From an uncultured Bacilli bacterium (GTDB taxonomy: Bacteria > Bacillota_I > Bacilli_A > RF39 > UBA660), in NCBI GenBank assembly GCA_947629425.1, contig CANRDR010000060.1, positions 1 through 8,986 of the forward strand: a stretch of 8,986 nt of DNA, written 5' to 3'. The notes beneath the pieces were generated by a model, which saw only the letters and a program-made list of their open reading frames with translations, was not told the origin of the DNA and ran no database searches. Position 1 is the first letter of the stretch, and each line of letters starts with the position of its first letter. Both the position numbers and the translations under genes were made by a program. This document shows, piece by piece, positions 6,024-8,986 of the stretch.

Positions 6024-7818
6024 TACTTTTAAAAGTGCTATAGCACCTAAAGGAATAGATTTTAAATTAAATGATTTTGTTATAAGTGATAAATTTTGTA
6101 CAATATTAACTATTATTAATTATCCAAAAGTAATACCGCCTGGTTTTTTATCCAACATTACTAATTTGCCTGGAGTTAAAGTTGTTGTAAAACATATACC
6201 AATTGAATTTGAAACAATGAGAAAAATGATTAATAAAGAAATAGCAGATTTAAAAGATAGATATGCTCATGAAAACGATAGAACATTACAAGAAGGTATT
6301 CGTCAAGATTATGAATCATTAGAAGCATTTGTTTCAATGCTTGCATCAACTCAATCTAAGATTTTTGATTTTCAAATGCATGTTATGTTAAGTGCTGATT
6401 CAAAAGAAGAATTAGAAATGAAAAAAATGCAAACAAGAAATTATTTGGATGCATGGGGTATGCGTGGAATACCTATGATGTTTGAACAAGAAAAAGTATT
6501 AAAATCAATGATACCAATATTTCCAAAACAAGATGTAGAAGAGCGTGTAGGTATACCAATACCAAGTCCAACAATAGCAGCAATGTATCCATTTGTTTTT
6601 GATAGTATAAAAGATCCTGGAGGAGAATTTACTGCACCAACACTTTTAGGAGTAGATTTTTCTGGAGGAGTTGTATTATTTAATCAATTTTTATATCAAA
6701 CTAAAAAAGAATACAATAGAAATAATGCTAATTTAATAATTTTAGGTACATCTGGTAGTGGTAAATCTACTGCGGCTAAATTAATGTTAAGAACACATAT
6801 TAGAAATGGTTGTCAATTAATATGTATTGATCCAGAAGGTGAATTAGAAGAAATGACTAAATCTTTTGGAGGAGATTTTATTGATTTAGGTAAAGGTGGA
6901 AAATATGGTATAATTAATCCATTAGAAGTAATAGTTGATGCAGATGAAGAAGATTTAAAAGAAGGATTAGGTTATACAGTTTTAACACGTACATTACAAA
7001 GTTTAAAAGCTTTCTTAAAATATTATAGTCCTGATGTTGAAGAAGATGTACTTGCGATGTTTAGTGAAGTAGTTCAAGATACATATAAAAGATTTAATAT
7101 GGATTTTAACACTGATTTTAGTAATTTTACATCAAAAGATTATCCAACATTTGATGACGTATATAGTACTATTAGAGGAAGACTTTTATCTATGCCTGAA
7201 GCTACACGTGAAAAAGATGTAATGGAAAGACTAGAATTAAAAATACGTCCATTCATTAAAGAATTAAGATATTATTTTAATGGACATACAACTATTACTA
7301 AAGATAGTGACTTTATGGTATTTAATATAAGAGAACTAATGAATAGTGAAGAATCTATTCGTAATGCATTATTCTTTAATATTTTAAAATATGCATGGGG
7401 ATTATGTTTAGATACAAGTGTAAATAGTGTTTTAATGGTAGATGAAGCACATGTATTATTAAGTGGAAGAAATGAATTAGGTGCAGAATTTTTAGCACAA
7501 ATGCAAAGAAGAAGTAGAAAATATAATACAGGAACAATAATTATTACTCAACAACCAACTGATTTTGCAGCAGAAAATATTATTGTACATGGAAAAGCTA
7601 TATTTGATAATGCGGCTTATTATTTAGTAATGGGATTAAAAAAACAAGCAGTAGAAGACTTAGCTAAATTAATAGATTTAAATGATAATGAAAAAGAAAG
7701 TATTAAATCTTATAGTCAAGGAGAAGCTTTATTTGTTTGTGGAAATAGAAGAATGAGAATTAATGTAGTAGTTACTCAAGAAGAATTAGATTCTTTTGGA
7801 ACTGGTGGAGGTTTATAA
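6016..7818 (+). CDS. virB4: VirB4-family T4SS ATPase
   Basis: This 600-residue ATPase powers assembly or transport in type IV secretion. It opens with the middle-domain signature IAPKGIDF (9-16) and NYPKVIPPGFLSNITNLPGV, typical of Gram-positive and archaeal VirB4/TraC proteins. The RecA-like motor follows: Walker A GTSGSGKST (244-252, Lys250), IDPEGELEEM just after it, Walker B VLMVDEAH (472-479, Asp476, Glu477), then the basic stretch MQRRSRKYN (496-504) and IIITQQPTDF (508-517) with conserved glutamines, all as in VirB4/HerA-type motors. Every key ATPase residue is intact. The start is GTG 6016, the first possible one: an in-frame TGA at 6010-6012 blocks any extension. No strong ribosome site precedes it, and it overlaps the upstream gene by 8 bases, so translational coupling is likely. 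A VirD4 coupling ATPase would normally carry membrane helices and lack the IAPxxxDF region, so VirB4 is preferred. Confidence 0.93.
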   Translation: MSNTFKSAIAPKGIDFKLNDFVISDKFCTILTIINYPKVIPPGFLSNITNLPGVKVVVKHIPIEFETMRKMINKEIADLKDRYAHENDRTLQEGIRQDYESLEAFVSMLASTQSKIFDFQMHVMLSADSKEELEMKKMQTRNYLDAWGMRGIPMMFEQEKVLKSMIPIFPKQDVEERVGIPIPSPTIAAMYPFVFDSIKDPGGEFTAPTLLGVDFSGGVVLFNQFLYQTKKEYNRNNANLIILGTSGSGKSTAAKLMLRTHIRNGCQLICIDPEGELEEMTKSFGGDFIDLGKGGKYGIINPLEVIVDADEEDLKEGLGYTVLTRTLQSLKAFLKYYSPDVEEDVLAMFSEVVQDTYKRFNMDFNTDFSNFTSKDYPTFDDVYSTIRGRLLSMPEATREKDVMERLELKIRPFIKELRYYFNGHTTITKDSDFMVFNIRELMNSEESIRNALFFNILKYAWGLCLDTSVNSVLMVDEAHVLLSGRNELGAEFLAQMQRRSRKYNTGTIIITQQPTDFAAENIIVHGKAIFDNAAYYLVMGLKKQAVEDLAKLIDLNDNEKESIKSYSQGEALFVCGNRRMRINVVVTQEELDSFGTGGGL

Positions 7819-7824
7819 ACCCTT

Positions 7825-7829
7825 AAGGA
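7825..7829 (+). promoter_or_regulatory. Ribosome binding site for the GTG start at 7839
   Basis: AAGGA lies 9 bases before GTG 7839. The nearby ATG (7829), GTG (7831) and TTG (7837) all run straight into TGA, and a TAA at 7824 closes the reading frame upstream, so GTG 7839 is the only sensible start. Confidence 0.6.
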
Positions 7830-7838
7830 TGTGATATT

Positions 7839-8986
7839 GTGAAAAAAATTAAGTTATTAAAAAAAGGATTAATTATATCTTTTCTTTTGATAACGTTTTT
7901 TTTAGCAAATATAAATGCATTTGCTGCATCTTTTAGATACTCTGAATTTAATTGGGAAGAATTTTCTAAAGAAAATAAAAATTATTGGGTTGGCGGATGT
8001 AATGAAAATGATGATGATTGTGTTGATAGAATTTTAAAAAGACAAGAACAATTTTATACAACTTTATATAAATTATTAGCAGAATATCAAAATCGTGGAG
8101 TATTTATAGATGATAGATATATTATAACAACTGTATTTTTTGGATTACTTCCTGATGAATTTGCAGATGAAGGTTCTAAAGAAGATGAATATGAGGGGCA
8201 AAAGCATTATTATCCATATAAATTAGATTTATCTGATTTATTTAAATATATTCTTGGAGATGATGGAGATACTAAAGGTGCATATGATTATTTTAATAGT
8301 GAAAAAGATACTTTAAAAACTTTATTAAATAATTCAGTAGGTTATACTTTACCATGTTATGGTTTTAGTGAACCTATAAATGATGATGGTACATTAACTT
8401 GTAAATCAAATGCAGAATTAGTCGATGGTAAATGTAGAACTTTAGTTTCTAATATGAAGGCAACATTTTGGAATGCATTAGAAAATAAATTAGGAATTTT
8501 TTCAAGTTTTGATGAAGATTTTAAGAAAGAATGTGCTGAAAAAGCAGCAGATTATTCTTCAAATGAATTAGGTACTATTTCATCAGAACAAAGTTTTTCA
8601 GCAGATTTTTATTTTGATTATTTAAAATCAAGTAGATTTTTTGATAAAAAAGAGCATTTAAATAGTTATTTTAAAACTGTATTAAATAAAACTAATCATA
8701 AATCAATGAGTGAGTTAACTGAAGAAGAATATGAGGAAAATAAAGAAGAAATAGAAAAGTCAAGAGAGAGAATAATTAATGGAATAAAAGCAATAATAGA
8801 AGCAGCTAATAGAACAAATTCATCATCATTTCAAATGTGTGGCACTGATGATTATTGGTGGCCAATAGGAAGTGATGAAGTTACAGTAAATGGAAACATA
8901 CAATTTGCAACAGGTAATCCTCCAAGTTTTAGAGTTTCAAGTGAATGGGGATTAAGAGATCAACCAAGACCAAATGCCTCTGTTCA
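7839..8986 (+). CDS. Secreted VirB1-like cell-wall hydrolase, probable M23 domain (3' partial)
   Basis: The open frame runs off the window end after 382 complete codons. The N-terminus is a strong signal peptide: basic KKIKLLKK, a hydrophobic core at about 11-25, and signal peptidase I cleavage near AFA (27-29). An acidic, helix-rich region of about 300 residues follows, with no obvious motif; it includes a charged coiled-coil-like stretch at about 303-328. The last visible part, WWPIGS (340-345) then RVSSEWGLRDQPRP (365-378), matches the entry of LytM/M23 endopeptidase domains, where a strand with S-x-F/W-G-x-R precedes the first zinc-binding His. The final partial codon, CA, after ASV could be that His. 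M23 enzymes cut peptidoglycan cross-links; beside VirB4/VirB6 genes the expected job is opening the wall for the secretion channel, like VirB1. The gene starts 20 bases after the VirB4 stop with no terminator between. The catalytic residues lie outside the window, so activity is unproven. Confidence 0.75.
   Translation, partial: MKKIKLLKKGLIISFLLITFFLANINAFAASFRYSEFNWEEFSKENKNYWVGGCNENDDDCVDRILKRQEQFYTTLYKLLAEYQNRGVFIDDRYIITTVFFGLLPDEFADEGSKEDEYEGQKHYYPYKLDLSDLFKYILGDDGDTKGAYDYFNSEKDTLKTLLNNSVGYTLPCYGFSEPINDDGTLTCKSNAELVDGKCRTLVSNMKATFWNALENKLGIFSSFDEDFKKECAEKAADYSSNELGTISSEQSFSADFYFDYLKSSRFFDKKEHLNSYFKTVLNKTNHKSMSELTEEEYEENKEEIEKSRERIINGIKAIIEAANRTNSSSFQMCGTDDYWWPIGSDEVTVNGNIQFATGNPPSFRVSSEWGLRDQPRPNASV

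Noticed and set aside
1..8986. CRISPR arrays, tRNA or rRNA genes, insertion sequence ends, oriT
   Set aside because: No regularly spaced repeats, cloverleaf-like segments, transposase genes or terminal inverted repeats were seen on either strand by reading.

Overview
The window is very AT-rich and every supported gene lies on the + strand. Leu is mostly TTA and Ile mostly ATA/ATT, ribosome binding sites are GGAGG-like, secreted proteins have short Gram-positive-type signal peptides, and there is no outer-membrane component. Tryptophan is always TGG and one gene ends in TGA, so the standard bacterial code is used, not the Mycoplasma code. This fits a low-GC Bacillota/Bacilli-grade organism, perhaps an uncultured gut lineage related to Mollicutes. 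The placement is inference from composition and family resemblance.

Layout: (1) 1-113 is a leader with a probable promoter. (2) 114-2026 is a three-gene group: two small pilin-like membrane proteins that share a short M(K/R)EAxG start, and a TadZ/CpaE-like P-loop protein whose Walker A motif has lost its lysines. (3) 2023-2495 looks like a one-gene transcription unit with its own promoter, a VirB2/TrbC-like pilin gene and a strong intrinsic terminator. (4) 2475-8986 is a second unit. Its candidate promoter has its -35 box inside the terminator loop. It runs through a second VirB2-like gene with a signal peptide, a large VirB6/TrbL-like membrane protein, a PrgI/VirB3-like protein, a VirB4 N-terminal-domain-like protein, the VirB4 ATPase, and a secreted protein (cut by the window end) that appears to enter an M23 endopeptidase domain.

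Read together, the window holds the core of a Gram-positive (minimised) type IV secretion machine: VirB2, VirB3, VirB4, VirB6 and a VirB1-like wall hydrolase. Immediately upstream, and in the same direction, lie Tad/type IV pilus-like parts (pseudopilin-like proteins and TadZ). No relaxase, VirD4 coupling protein, integrase or transfer origin is visible, so conjugation is not shown. A dedicated surface, secretion or DNA-uptake apparatus combining Tad-like and T4SS-like parts is an open possibility. No intergenic stretch exceeds about 115 bases.
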